Shown here in pieces: positions 46,101-55,600 of a stretch of 64,000 bases of DNA; within the stretch, counting starts at the first letter, position 1; each line of letters begins with the position of its first letter. Origin of the DNA: Flavobacterium sp. DG2-3 (GTDB lineage: Bacteria; Bacteroidota; Bacteroidia; Flavobacteriales; Flavobacteriaceae). The DNA is taken from positions 1 through 64,000 of the forward strand of contig NZ_JAVAMB010000014.1 of NCBI RefSeq assembly GCF_030730925.1. Direction: 5' to 3'. Both the position numbers and the translations under genes were made by a program. Below the pieces are notes generated by a model. The model searched no databases. It was not told the origin of the DNA and was given only the letters and a program-made list of their open reading frames with translations.

Positions 46101-46240
46101 GATTGCAGATTTTAGATTGCAGATTTTAGATTGCAGATTTTAGATTGCAGATTTTAGATTGCAGATTTTAGATTGTAGATTTTAAATTATTGATTTTAAA
46201 TTATTGATTTTAAATTATTGATTTTAAATTATTGATTTTA
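46101..46240. repeat. Ten-copy tandem repeat of a 14-bp unit
   Basis: Six units GATTGCAGATTTTA (the sixth with T for C) fill 46101-46184, then four units AATTATTGATTTTA fill 46185-46240, with no break in register. It begins 12 bases after the AraC stop codon. The two blocks are variants of one unit, pointing to two rounds of expansion. Confidence 0.95.
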
Positions 46241-46269
46241 GAATTAAATTGTAGAGCTTAGATTGTAGA

Positions 46270-46387
46270 GAATCCGAAGGATTCAAATGTTTATAGCATA
46301 ATAATTAGTCAGTTGGGTTTGACCCCGAAGGGGTCATATAATTCGTGGGTGATATGTACTCTATAAACATTTGAATCCTTCGGATTC
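46270..46387. repeat. Nested palindrome, 'TGTTTATAG' family (copy 2)
   Basis: Arms 46270-46296 and 46361-46387 are a perfect 27-bp inverted repeat (GAATCCGAAGGATTC at the tip, then AAATGTTTATAG). The centre is the hairpin GACCCCGAAGGGGTC (46321-46335). It has the same plan as 30731-30843, though the hairpin sequences differ while pairing is kept. Confidence 0.88.
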
Positions 46388-46658
46388 TTTTTTAGAATAA
46401 GCAATTCCGTATTCTTTTTCTCCTAAACGCCACGACGCTTCGGGAGAAGGTTCTCATGCTACATCCGCATCGTGGATATACTTTGCGTGTCCTTCGACTC
46501 CGCTCAGGAAGACATAAAATGAGAATTGGAATTTGGAATTTAAAAAATTGGAATTTCATTCCTCTGATTTGAATTTCGCAAACATCGGTTTGATATTTAC
46601 AAACTCTCCAATCTGCTTTGGCTATACCTTTGTCTCATCAAATTAAAAGATTAAAATT
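46388..46658. other. Intergenic region with dispersed repeat word and SDR promoter
   Basis: Holds the 16-mer CTTCGACTCCGCTCAG (46492-46507), also found in the repeat at the window start and at 47582. TACCTTTG (46625-46632) matches the -7 consensus 27 bases before the next ATG. Nothing else is recognisable. Confidence 0.5.
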
Positions 46659-47384
46659 ATGAATTTATCAAACAACAAAATTTTAATAACCGGTGGCGCA
46701 AGCGGCATCGGACTTGGGCTTACCGAAAGATTTCTGAAAGAAAACAATACCTTGATTATTTGCGGAAGAAGAGCTTCTCTTTTAGAGGAAGCAAAAGCTA
46801 AATTTCCAGATGTCATTACCAAAGTATGTGATCTTTCTAAAGAGGAAGAACGAACTGAACTTTACGAATGGATCAAAGAAAATCATTCTGATTTGAATGT
46901 ATTAATAAACAACGCTGGAATTCAAAACTGGAAATCTGTAACCGATGCTGATTTTTACGAAAGTATGAAATCGGAATTAGCAACAAATATAGAAGCTCCG
47001 TTACATTTAACTTCGCTTTTCATTCAATTGAAATCACTTACAACTGTAATGAATGTAACTTCTGGATTGGCATTTTCACCTTTTGCAAAAGTTCCAGTTT
47101 ATTCGGCTACAAAAGCATTTTTCCGTTCGTTTACGATTTCACTTCGTCATTTATTAAAAGAAAAAAACATTGAAGTAGTCGAGATTATTCCACCAGCACT
47201 AAACACCGATTTAGGCGGAATCGGACTTCACGACGCTCACCCAAGCGTAAGCAGTTTTATTGAGTCGATTTTTGAACAGTTGAAAGAAGGCAGACAAGAA
47301 CTTACTTTCGGAACCAGCGAAACGAGATTGAACGCAAGCGTACCAGAATTGAAGGCATCATTTGAGGCATTGCATTCTAACTAA
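46659..47384 (+). CDS. Short-chain dehydrogenase/reductase (DltE-like)
   Basis: A 241-residue SDR: TGGASGIGLGL cofactor loop, ICGRR, NNAGIQNW, catalytic YSATKAF, and EIIPPALNTDLGG after it. It resembles the DltE-like group of cytoplasmic oxidoreductases with unknown substrates. It lies downstream of an AraC regulator and upstream of a second SDR; the pair may be induced together. Confidence 0.85.
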   Translation: MNLSNNKILITGGASGIGLGLTERFLKENNTLIICGRRASLLEEAKAKFPDVITKVCDLSKEEERTELYEWIKENHSDLNVLINNAGIQNWKSVTDADFYESMKSELATNIEAPLHLTSLFIQLKSLTTVMNVTSGLAFSPFAKVPVYSATKAFFRSFTISLRHLLKEKNIEVVEIIPPALNTDLGGIGLHDAHPSVSSFIESIFEQLKEGRQELTFGTSETRLNASVPELKASFEALHSN

Positions 47385-47390
47385 TTTATT

Positions 47391-47550
47391 AAACACATAG
47401 AAACATAGATTTAGAAATTTATAAAAGGCGTTTCACTTGTTTAAAAAAACATAGCTAGCGTCTAGAATTACACTTCCAGCTATGTGTGAGAAACTAGTTT
47501 CTTTCAGCTCTCTTTTAACGAAAACAAAAAACCTATGTTTCTATGTGTTT
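47391..47550. repeat. Inverted repeat, 'ACACATAGAAACATAG' family (copy 1)
   Basis: AAACACATAGAAACATAG (47391-47408) pairs perfectly with CTATGTTTCTATGTGTTT (47533-47550). Inside, ACATAGCT and AGCTATGT (about 47450-47482) form a second hairpin. The same ends and plan recur at 55925-56064. Confidence 0.85.
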
Positions 47551-47644
47551 AAAATTATTAACCAGCAAAACTCGTAAAAGTCTTCGACTCCGCTCAGACA
47601 GACAACAACAAACAACAAACAACAAACAATTAACAATAAACATC

Positions 47645-48409
47645 ATGGCAGTAAATACAAAAATAGCTCTTGTTACAGGTGGTAGCAGAGGTTTAGGAAA
47701 AAACATGGCAATTGCAATTGCAAAAAAAGGATTAGATGTAATTATAACCTACAACAGCAAAAAAGAAGAAGCTGATGCAGTAGTTTCAGAAATTGAAAGC
47801 TTGGGTCAAAAAGCAGCTGCCCTACAATTAAATGTCGCTGATTCGGGAACTTTTGATTCTTTTTTCGAAGCTGTAAAAACAACTTTAAAAAACACTTTCA
47901 AAACAGACAAATTTGACTTTTTAGTAAATAATGCTGGAATCGGAATCCATAAATCATTTATCGAAACTACAGAAGCCGACTTCGATTTATTAACTAATAT
48001 CCAATTTAAAGGTCCGTTCTTCTTGACTCAAAAAGCTTTAAACGAAATGAATGATGGCGGAGGAATCGTGAACATCTCAACTGGTTTAGCAAGATTTTCG
48101 TTTCCAGGTTATGCAGCTTATGCTTCTATGAAAGGTGCAATGGAAACTTTGACAAAATATCAGGCAAAAGAATTGGGCGCTAGAAAAATAAAAGTGAATA
48201 TTGTAGCTCCTGGTGCCATAGAAACAGATTTTGGAGGTGGTGTCGTTCGTGATAACGAGCAAATGAATCAGCAAATCGCTTCTGTAACCGCTTTAGGAAG
48301 AGTTGGTTTGCCAGACGATATTGGCGGTGTTGTTGCCTTTTTATGCAGTGAAGAATCTCGCTGGGTAAATGCACAAAGAATTGAAGTTTCTGGTGGAATG
48401 ATGTTGTAA
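47645..48409 (+). CDS. Short-chain dehydrogenase/reductase (FabG-like)
   Basis: A 254-residue SDR from the ATG giving MAVNTKIALVTGG; the frame extends upstream only through repeat-derived sequence. It has TGGSRGLGKN, NNAGIGIH, catalytic YAAYASMKGAM and a C-terminal GRVGLPDDIGGVVAFL block. The glutathione-independent classical SDR layout is complete. Substrate unknown. Confidence 0.87.
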   Translation: MAVNTKIALVTGGSRGLGKNMAIAIAKKGLDVIITYNSKKEEADAVVSEIESLGQKAAALQLNVADSGTFDSFFEAVKTTLKNTFKTDKFDFLVNNAGIGIHKSFIETTEADFDLLTNIQFKGPFFLTQKALNEMNDGGGIVNISTGLARFSFPGYAAYASMKGAMETLTKYQAKELGARKIKVNIVAPGAIETDFGGGVVRDNEQMNQQIASVTALGRVGLPDDIGGVVAFLCSEESRWVNAQRIEVSGGMML

Positions 48410-48421
48410 AGAGGTTTCAGG

Positions 48422-48548
48422 TTTAACCGCAAGGCACGCAAAGATTTACGCAAGGTTCGCAAAGTTCGCAAAGTTTTTCACATAAAGCTTTGCGAACCTT
48501 GCATTTCTATTCGTATAGTTTAAAAAACTTGCGCTCTTTGCGGTTAAA
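48422..48548. repeat. Nested palindrome with CGCAAAG words
   Basis: Outer arms TTTAACCGCAA (48422-48432) and TTGCGGTTAAA (48538-48548); inner arms GCAAGGTTCGCAAAG (48450-48464) and CTTTGCGAACCTTGC (48488-48502). Both pairs are perfect. It follows the SDR stop by 12 bases. Confidence 0.85.
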
Positions 48549-48596
48549 AACACACAAAGAATATCAACTTGAAACTTGAAACAAAATCCAAAAACA

Positions 48597-48630
48597 AAAC
48601 CCGATAAGCTTTAAAAACTTTATCGGGTTT
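48597..48630. terminator. Bidirectional terminator between SDR and PepSY-like genes
   Basis: AAACCCGATAA (48597-48607) pairs with TTATCGGGTTT (48620-48630); T tract on the minus strand side. It serves the minus-strand gene ending at 48665. Confidence 0.8.
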
Positions 48631-48664
48631 GTCATTTCAAATAATATTTGAATTAGTAAAATCT

Positions 48665-49138
48665 TTAATTCTTTTCGATTGAGACTTCAAAACCGCCGTC
48701 TTTATCAAAAACAACATCATAAAACTTAGTGTCTTTTATTACGCCGACTTCGTAAGTTGTTTTGTTTTTATCGTCTACTACTTTTGCAATTTCTTGAATC
48801 GCTTTCGCTTTGTAATTCTTCTTTAAATAGGACTGTGCTTTTATCGGAAGATCTCTAAAAGCGATCTCCAATTCAAAAGCTTTCATGATTCCTAGATTGT
48901 CATAAATTGCTACCGCTTTGGTGGTATCGTTTACATTATATCGTGCTTCATACCTAACTTCGTCTGCATCGTCACCCACATATTCTTCAGACCAAACTGG
49001 AACCTTTCCGGGATATTCTTTTTCAAAAGTAAACCGTACCTTTTCTGGCGGTGTAATTACTTTTTTCATGTTAGTTCCTTCTTGCGCAATTAAAAAACTA
49101 CTGCATAAAAAAGTAAAAATCAAAAATGCATTTTTCAT
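48665..49138 (-). CDS. Secreted PepSY-like (DUF2874-type) protein
   Basis: A 157-residue protein with signal peptide ending SFLIAQ. Two repeats of the PepSY-like pattern are seen (FEKEYPGKVPVWSEE and LKKNYKAKAIQEIAKV followed by TTYEVGVI, YDVVFDKDGGF). Such proteins are periplasmic and of unknown function. It is a single-gene unit upstream of a terminator. Confidence 0.72.
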   Translation of the reverse strand: MKNAFLIFTFLCSSFLIAQEGTNMKKVITPPEKVRFTFEKEYPGKVPVWSEEYVGDDADEVRYEARYNVNDTTKAVAIYDNLGIMKAFELEIAFRDLPIKAQSYLKKNYKAKAIQEIAKVVDDKNKTTYEVGVIKDTKFYDVVFDKDGGFEVSIEKN

Positions 49139-49308
49139 AATTTCTCTTTTAAGTTGAACTTTAAGTAACGTATTAAAAGTACTACTTTTTTTATTATGAA
49201 AAATAAATATTTTTTAGTGGCAAATGGTCGGTTTTTTTAATATTCAGCCTTCTTACTATTAATTAAAACTGAACACTATCCCGAAACTTCGGGACTGACC
49301 ACTGAACA

Positions 49309-50010
49309 CTAATTTTTCTTAATCCTATCCGTCAATTCTCTTTTATAAGTAATTCCTATTGGGATTCTTTCATTTTTAATGACAACAAAATCTTTTTCTG
49401 TCGCATCAATTTTATCTAAAGCCACGATATACGATTTATGAATGCGCATAAAATTCTTTTCTGGAAGGCATTTTTCAAATTCTGTGGTCGTTATAGAAGC
49501 CAAATAAGTTCGTTTAGTAGTATGAAGTTTCACATAATTTCCGAAACTTTGCGCAAACAAAAGCTGATCCAGTTCTATATCCATAATATAACCGTCAACC
49601 TTTACGCTTACGGTATTCACAATGGTTTCTTCTTCTTTTGCTTTTCCATTTTCTGTTGAAAAAAAACGATCTATAGCTTTTAAAAATCTCGGGAAATAAA
49701 TTGGTTTCAGCAGATAATCAATTACGCCGTAATCGTAACTTTCTAAAGCAAATTCAGAATAAGCCGTTGTTAAAATCGTTTTAGGATGATTCGGAATAAT
49801 CTTTAATAATTCCATTCCTGAAATTTCGGGCATGTTGATATCCAAAAACATTAAATCGACTGTATTTTCACGGAGATAATTCATCGCTTCGATGCCGTTA
49901 TAACCTTGAAAAACCAATTCTAACTGCGGATTCTGTTTGATATAATTCGCTAGAACATAATGCGCTGCGGGTTCGTCATCTACAATGATACATTTCTTTG
50001 TTTCTTTCAT
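49309..50010 (-). CDS. LytTR-type response regulator
   Basis: A 233-residue regulator: receiver domain with DDE (11-13), phosphoacceptor Asp57 (MFLDINMP) and the conserved Lys in YLLKPI, followed by a LytTR DNA-binding domain (about 130-233; LLFAQSFGNYVKLHT, FMRIHKSYIVAL). Its start overlaps the kinase stop by 4 bases (ATGA), so the two are translationally coupled. It likely controls the divergent efflux operon. Confidence 0.93.
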   Translation of the reverse strand: MKETKKCIIVDDEPAAHYVLANYIKQNPQLELVFQGYNGIEAMNYLRENTVDLMFLDINMPEISGMELLKIIPNHPKTILTTAYSEFALESYDYGVIDYLLKPIYFPRFLKAIDRFFSTENGKAKEEETIVNTVSVKVDGYIMDIELDQLLFAQSFGNYVKLHTTKRTYLASITTTEFEKCLPEKNFMRIHKSYIVALDKIDATEKDFVVIKNERIPIGITYKRELTDRIKKN

Positions 50011-51044
50011 CCTACAAACTTTTTTAGCTGAATTTCTAAATCAACAATGTAGGTTTGTTTGTCATCGTTAATATTCAATTTATAGTCTTTTCCATAAATT
50101 AAATTCAAACGTTCGATCGTATTTTTTAAGCCTATTTTGGTCGAAATCACATCGTTTTTCTTCGGAATCGAATTCGAAACATGCAATTTCAACAAACCAT
50201 TTTCAACTGTAATCGTAATTTTAACAAAACATCTTTCAATCGCGCAAGTGCCATGTTTAAAGGCATTTTCGATAAAAGCAATTAAAAGCATGGGAGAAAT
50301 TTTATAGGTATATTCGTTGTCTACCTGACTTTCAAAAGTAATATCACAACGATACCCAACACGTTCTTTTTCGAGCTGCACATAACTGTTTATAAACTCC
50401 AATTCGTCTTCTAAAGAAACACATTGTTTGCTGTTGCTTTCTAATTGATAGCGCATTAGCTGCGAAACTTTCATAATCAAATCGGGAGTTCTGTCTGGAA
50501 ACTGAAGACTGATTCCGTAAAGTGTATTAAAAGTATTAAATAAAAAATGCGGATTTAATTGTCCTTTCAATGAATTCAATTGCATTTGATTGAACAATAA
50601 AGCCGCATCGGTTTGTTTTCTGTGAATACGATAAAACTTAAATACAATAATTGGACTCAGAATGCAGACCAAAGTTCCTAAAACGCTCGCCAATTGGTAC
50701 GCATAACTTCTCTGATGCGAGTTTTGATACAAATGGCATTTGGCAAACATATCCAACATTGTGATTTCGTACAAAATGACCGAAAAGACAAAAACTCCAA
50801 AAAGCGTTAAAATGATATACGTAAAAGGTTTATTGGATTTGAATAAAATTGGCAGTAAAAAAAAGCGGTTAAATTGGGCGTGCATGTACAAAATGCAATA
50901 GAAAAATATACCCATTAAAATAGAAATGAAAGAACTGAATAACATCCAATCATTTTTTAAGGTATAAATTGTAAAGGAGAAAAGGACAACGGCAACCTCC
51001 TGCCACCATTTGTTATCCAGTATGTTATCAATTCTTTTGTTCAT
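50007..51044 (-). CDS. LytS-type sensor histidine kinase
   Basis: A 345-residue membrane kinase with about four N-terminal helices, then the His_kinase block LKGQLNPHFLFNTFNTLYG (phosphorylated His166), and an ATPase domain with FIENAFKHG and GLKNTIERL. It has no large periplasmic sensor, so it may sense the membrane itself. It is coupled to the LytTR regulator and divergent from the TolC-RND operon. Confidence 0.92.
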   Translation of the reverse strand: MNKRIDNILDNKWWQEVAVVLFSFTIYTLKNDWMLFSSFISILMGIFFYCILYMHAQFNRFFLLPILFKSNKPFTYIILTLFGVFVFSVILYEITMLDMFAKCHLYQNSHQRSYAYQLASVLGTLVCILSPIIVFKFYRIHRKQTDAALLFNQMQLNSLKGQLNPHFLFNTFNTLYGISLQFPDRTPDLIMKVSQLMRYQLESNSKQCVSLEDELEFINSYVQLEKERVGYRCDITFESQVDNEYTYKISPMLLIAFIENAFKHGTCAIERCFVKITITVENGLLKLHVSNSIPKKNDVISTKIGLKNTIERLNLIYGKDYKLNINDDKQTYIVDLEIQLKKFVG

Positions 51045-51174
51045 TCTTAATTTTGAAATAGTTTACAAAGTACGAACAAATATTTAATTATTTTTTTCAA
51101 AAAATGACAAATTCAATTCGTCATTTACTAGTGCAGTACATCACTTAACCTGACTTTTATCAGCATAAGAGAAA

Positions 51175-51182
51175 TAAATTTG
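51175..51182 (+). promoter_or_regulatory. -7 box of the efflux operon
   Basis: TAAATTTG matches TANNTTTG, 36 bases before the ATG at 51219. No -33 box is evident, consistent with activation by the divergent LytTR regulator. Confidence 0.5.
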
Positions 51183-51218
51183 TTTCATCAAAAACATTTT
51201 ATTTCACACCTTGAGTTT

Positions 51219-52604
51219 ATGTATTTCAAAAAAATTACCTTTTTATTTTTATTGATTTTTGCCTCAATCGGTTATGCTCAAACCCTATCTTTAAAAGAAG
51301 CTGTAAAGATAGGTCTTGAAAACTACGGTTCTATCCGAGCAAAAAGCAATTACACCAATGCATCAAAAGAGACTCTAAAACAATCCCGTCGTGATTATCT
51401 GCCCAACTTAAATTTATCGGCGCAGCAGGATTACGGAACTGTGAACGGACAAAACGGACCGCTTTACGGATTTGGAGGTTTAGGAGTTGCTTCGTCAGGT
51501 TTACCTCTTCCTGAACAAAACTGGAATTCGGCGTTTGGAGCGCTGTATTTAGTCAACATGAATTGGGATTTTTTCACCTTCGGAAAAACGAAAGAAAAAA
51601 TCAACCTTTCTAAAATTGATGTTCAGGCTAAAGAAAAAGATTTACAGCAGGAAAAATTCCAACAGGAAATTAAAATTTCGGCTGCTTATTTAAATCTTTT
51701 GGCAAGCCAGCGATTACTGATTTCACAGCAAAAAAATCTTTCCCGCGCAGAAGTTTTTAAGAAGACAGCTTCCGCGAGAGTGAAAAACGGATTATTGGCT
51801 GGAGTAGATTCTACTTTAGCAACAGCTGAAGTTTCTAAAGCTAAAATCGCTTTGAATTTGGCTCGAAACTTCGTTAAAGAGCAAAACAACAAATTGGTTG
51901 ATTTGATGGGCGTTGCACCGCAGGATTTTGTTGCCGATACACTTTTTGTAACGCAGATTCCGAAAGATTTAATTAAAACGGAAGCTTCGACAGACAGTCT
52001 TCATCCGTTGTTACAATTGTACAAAACGAGAATTGATTACAGCAATCAACAGGTGAAACTGTACAAAAGATTTTATTATCCAACAATGACTGCTTTTGGC
52101 GTATTGCAAACCAGAGCTTCAGGATTTGAAAATTCATACGCGACAGATCAAACCGCTTTCAGCAGAAACTATTGGGACGGTGTAAATCCAGATCGTTCTA
52201 ACTATTTAATTGGCGTTGGAATTACGTGGAATCTAACCACGCCTTTCCGTTCGAGCAAACAAGTTAGCGCTCAGAAATTTGTTTCGCAGGCGATTCAGGA
52301 AGAATACAATCAGGCAGATCGCGAATTGAAATCGCAGTTGAATTTTGCTGAAGATAAAATCAGAATCACTCTAGAAAACTACGCCGAAGCGCCAATTCAG
52401 GTTGATGCAGCCAAAAGAGCGTACATTCAGAAATCGACTTTATACAAAAACGGCTTAACCGATTTGACTGATTTAACGCAGACGATGTATGTTTTAAACC
52501 GCGCCGAAATCGATCGTGATATTGTCAATAATAATGTGTGGCAGTCGTACTTATTGAAAGTCGCAGCAACAGGAAATTTTGACTTATTTATAAATGAATT
52601 TTAA
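51219..52604 (+). CDS. TolC-family outer-membrane efflux protein
   Basis: A 461-residue protein from the ATG giving MYFKKITFLFLLIF; an upstream TTG would put 13 polar residues before the signal peptide. Long paired coiled-coil stretches (about 20-230 and 255-450) fit the two OEP repeats. It forms the outer-membrane channel for the RND pump 12 bases downstream. Confidence 0.92.
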   Translation: MYFKKITFLFLLIFASIGYAQTLSLKEAVKIGLENYGSIRAKSNYTNASKETLKQSRRDYLPNLNLSAQQDYGTVNGQNGPLYGFGGLGVASSGLPLPEQNWNSAFGALYLVNMNWDFFTFGKTKEKINLSKIDVQAKEKDLQQEKFQQEIKISAAYLNLLASQRLLISQQKNLSRAEVFKKTASARVKNGLLAGVDSTLATAEVSKAKIALNLARNFVKEQNNKLVDLMGVAPQDFVADTLFVTQIPKDLIKTEASTDSLHPLLQLYKTRIDYSNQQVKLYKRFYYPTMTAFGVLQTRASGFENSYATDQTAFSRNYWDGVNPDRSNYLIGVGITWNLTTPFRSSKQVSAQKFVSQAIQEEYNQADRELKSQLNFAEDKIRITLENYAEAPIQVDAAKRAYIQKSTLYKNGLTDLTDLTQTMYVLNRAEIDRDIVNNNVWQSYLLKVAATGNFDLFINEF

Positions 52605-52616
52605 TTATAGAGCCAA

Positions 52617-55600
52617 ATGAATTTAATACGTTTTGCACTCCGCAAACCCATATCGATCTTAGTATTGGTTGCGGGTCTATTTTTCTTCGGAATCGGTGCC
52701 ATCAAAGACATTAAGGTAGATATTTTACCGAAAATGAATTTGCCGGTTATCTACATCGCGCACCCATTTGGAGGTTATACGCCAGACCAGATGGAAGCTT
52801 ATTTTGCCAAAAACTACGTGAACGTTTTGCCTTTTTCGAACGGTATCAAATCGGTAGAAACCAAAAATATTCAGGGGTTAATGATTATGAAATTAACCTA
52901 TTACGAAGGAACCAACATGGCGCAGGCAGCTGCCGAGTTAAGTGCACTTTCGAACAGGATTCAGGCGGCATTTCCTCCCGGGACACAGCCTCCGTTTATC
53001 ATTCGTTTTGATGCTTCTTCATTGCCGATTGGTCAATTGGTTTTGAGTTCTAAAGTTAGATCTAATAACGAATTGCAGGATTTAGCCAACGTTTATGTTC
53101 GTGCTTCGTTTACTTCTATTCCTGGTTTATTATCTCCGGCTCCCTTCGGCGGAAGCCCAAGAACAATTGAGGTTAACGTAGATCCAGATTTATTGCGTTC
53201 GCATAATATGACGCCAGACCAGATTGTAGAAGCAATACGTTTGAACAACCAAACGGCTCCTTCTGGAAACGTGCGTATGGGCGACAAAAACTATATTACG
53301 CCAACGAATAATACCATTAAAGAAATTGCAGATTTTGAGCAGATTCCGTTATTCAAAGGCGGTGTTCAAAACTTAAAACTGGGCGATGTTGCTCAGGTAA
53401 AAGACGGTGCCGATATCACAGCGGGTTATGCTTTGGTAAACGGAAAACGTTCGGTTTATATTAGTATTGCAAAAGCAGGAGATGCTTCAACTTGGGATGT
53501 GGTTCAGAAATTGAAAAAAGAACTGCCTAAAATTCAGAGCACGCTTCCTGAAGATGTAAACATTACGTACGAATTTGACCAGTCGGTTTATGTAATCAAC
53601 TCGGTAAAAAGTTTGATTACAGAGGGAATTATTGGTGCGGTCTTAACAGGATTAATGGTTTTATTATTCTTGGGAGATAGACGTGCAGCGTTAATCGTAA
53701 TTATGACGATTCCGATTTCGGTAATTTCTGGAGTTTTATTCCTGAAATTATTCGGGCAGACGATCAACTTGATGTCATTGTCAGGATTAGCGCTTGCAAT
53801 TGGTATTTTGGTGGATGAAAGTACCGTAACGATCGAAAATATTCACCAGCATCTCGACATGGGAAAACCCAAGGCACTCGCCATTTGGGATGCCTGTCAG
53901 GAAATTGCTTTGCCAAAATTATTGATCTTACTTTGTATTCTGGCGGTATTTGCTCCAGCATTTACAATGGTCGGAATTCCGGGAGCATTGTTCTTGCCTT
54001 TGGCTTTAGCAATTGGATTTTCAATGGTGATTTCGTTTTTACTTTCTCAGACTTTTGTTCCCGTAATGGCCAACTGGATGATGAAAGCGCACACAAAACA
54101 CGCACACGAACCAAATATTACCGACGACGAAGCAGAGTTTAACGCCTGCGGATTAACTCCAGAATCTGAGCAAGATTTAATTGCACAGAAAAAGGAAATG
54201 GTCGAAAGGGAAGATTTTAACAACGACGGAAAAGTGAGTGGTTTCGAAAAATTCAGAAACCGTTTTATGCGCACTTTAGACCGATTGTTTGTTCATAAAA
54301 AAATAACGAGTATTACGTATTTAGTTGTGGCAACTGTTCTAGCAATAGTATTCTTGACTTTCATCGGAAAAGACGTTTTCCCGAGAACCAATTCAAGTCA
54401 GTTTCAGTTAAGAATGCGCGCCGTTGACGGAACGCGTTTGGAAAGAACTGAAGAACAAGCCAGAGTCGTATTGAAAGAATTAGAAAAAATGGTGGGCAAA
54501 GAGCATATCGGAATCACTTCTGTTTATGTGGGTCAGCACCCTTCTCTATTCTCGATTAACCCGATTTATTTGTTCATGGCGGGTTCACATGAAGCGGTTT
54601 TTCAGGTAAGTTTAAAAGATTACCATGAAGATATGGACGACTTTAAAGACGAGTTTAGAGCGCGTTTGAAAAAGGTTTTACCAGACACGAAACTTTCTTT
54701 CGAACCAATCGAATTAACGGATAAAGTGTTGAGCCAAGGTTCTCCTACTCCAATCGAAATTCGAGTGGCAGGAAAAGACAAAAAACGAAACGAATTGTAC
54801 GCGACTCAAATTGTAGACAAACTAAAAGCGATTTCATATTTCAGAGACGTACAAATTGGACAGCCAATTCATTATCCAGCAATGAATATTGATATTGACA
54901 GAACTCGTGCTGCCGAATTAGGCGTTGATATGAACGACATTTCACGTTCGTTGGTAGCATCGACTTCTTCTTCTCGTTACACCGAAAAAAACAACTGGGT
55001 TGACGAAAGAGCAGGATTATCATACGCGGTACAAGTTCAGGTTCCGTTGAATAAAATGAAAAGCAAAACCGATATCGGAGAAATTCCGGTTTTAAAGAAC
55101 TCGCTTCGTCCTGTTTTAAGCGACGTTGCCAAAATTACACCAGGCTTTGTAAGCGGTGAAAACGACAATTTAGGAGCCATGCCATACATTACCGTTACGG
55201 CCAACATCTACCAAACCGATTTAGGTACGGCATCAAAAGATGTGTCGTCAACAATTAGTTCATTGGGCGAATTGCCTCGTGGTTTGTTTATTACGCCAAT
55301 TGGACTAAGTACTGTATTGACCGAAACATTAAGTAGTTTACAAACAGGATTATTGGTTGCCGTTTTTGTAATCTTCTTAATGTTGGCTGCTAATTTCCAA
55401 TCGTTCAAAGTTTCGCTAGTAATCTTAACGACAGTTCCTGCGGTAGTTTTAGGTTCCTTATTAATGCTGACACTTACAGGCTCTACACTGAATTTACAAT
55501 CGTATATGGGAATCATTATGTCGGTCGGAGTTTCTATTGCCAATGCCGTTCTTTTGGTCACGAATGCCGAGCAATTGCGCAAAATAAACGGAAATGCCCT

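Noticed and set aside
46101..46240. CRISPR-like regular repeats
   Set aside because: Units are only 14 bp, directly adjacent, with no spacers and no cas genes nearby.
47543..47644. N-terminal extension of the second SDR
   Set aside because: It is encoded by the palindrome end and the dispersed 16-mer; the ATG at 47645 gives a normal SDR start.
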